This document shows positions 63,968-64,000 of a stretch of DNA of 64,000 bases, piece by piece. Each line of letters opens with the position of its first letter. Position 1 is the first letter of the stretch. The notes beneath the pieces were generated by a model that saw nothing but the letters and a program-made list of their open reading frames with translations, was not told the origin of the DNA and ran no database searches. The position numbers and the translations under genes were made by a program. The stretch covers positions 117,281 to 181,280 of the forward strand of contig SUYU01000002.1 of assembly GCA_015060245.1 (NCBI GenBank). The letters are read 5' to 3'. The stretch comes from Bacteroidales bacterium. Its GTDB lineage: Bacteria; Bacteroidota; Bacteroidia; Bacteroidales; UBA932.

Positions 63968-64000
63968 TTGGTCTTTTCTTGAAAATATCCTGCAAAGATA

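Overview
The window is a 64 kb piece of a Bacteroidales-type (Bacteroidota) chromosome. The signs are: many short lipoprotein signal peptides; three lipoproteins of the six-bladed beta-propeller (DUF5128-like) kind; a BspA-like leucine-rich-repeat lipoprotein; Fib_succ_major and DUF2795 proteins; few Shine-Dalgarno sites; and repeated matches to the Bacteroidota promoter -7 element TAnnTTTG. No rRNA, tRNA, CRISPR array, phage or intact insertion sequence was found. Most of the window is ordinary chromosome; the accessory flavour lies at 0.5-1.4 kb and 56-59.4 kb.

Layout. 0-2.7 kb: two divergent propeller lipoprotein genes around a 976 bp non-coding stretch. 2.8-11.7 kb: a four-gene tripartite efflux operon (TolC-like, lipoprotein adaptor, two different RND pumps). 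11.8-14.6 kb (minus): Tat-exported D-aminoacylase and an ApbE flavin transferase. 14.7-19.2 kb: Fib_succ_major lipoprotein, LemA-TPM-TPM, a third propeller lipoprotein. 19.2-23 kb (minus): PhoH, CapA-like, DUF389. 23.2-32 kb: SPOR lipoprotein, gcvT, a lone PAS protein, VOC protein, M28 peptidase with a TonB-C tail, leuS, two tandem YitT proteins. 32.2-39.5 kb: membrane AraC regulator, small AraC protein, ettA-like, trkA, uup-like, TlpA-like. 39.6-44.2 kb (minus run): DUF2795, PduO-type cobalamin adenosyltransferase, LolD/MacB-type ATPase, futalosine hydrolase, histidine kinase, response regulator. 44.3-51.8 kb: folE, a NapH-NapG-like fusion, a Tat-exported Fe-S aldo/keto reductase, tdk, an acidic coiled-coil protein, rsmI, a helix-hairpin-helix protein. 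51.9-56.1 kb: NatAB-type exporter and a 5'-nucleotidase split over two genes in reversed order. 56.1-64 kb (minus): BspA-like lipoprotein, acyl-CoA synthetase, acyltransferase, parE.

The most interesting points are: (1) a membrane protein that looks like NapH fused to NapG, with an internal twin-arginine segment, next to a Tat-exported aldo/keto reductase with its own clusters and no Nap reductase nearby, suggesting an undescribed envelope electron-transfer pair; (2) an acyl-CoA synthetase carrying eight 11-residue Tyr/Lys-Lys repeats inside its C-terminal domain; (3) a degenerate 30 bp array just after that gene which resembles copies of the gene's own 3' end, with small palindromes in its units; and (4) a lipoprotein signal peptide stretched to 86 residues by a 45 bp minisatellite. 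In-frame or intergenic minisatellites recur across the last third of the window.
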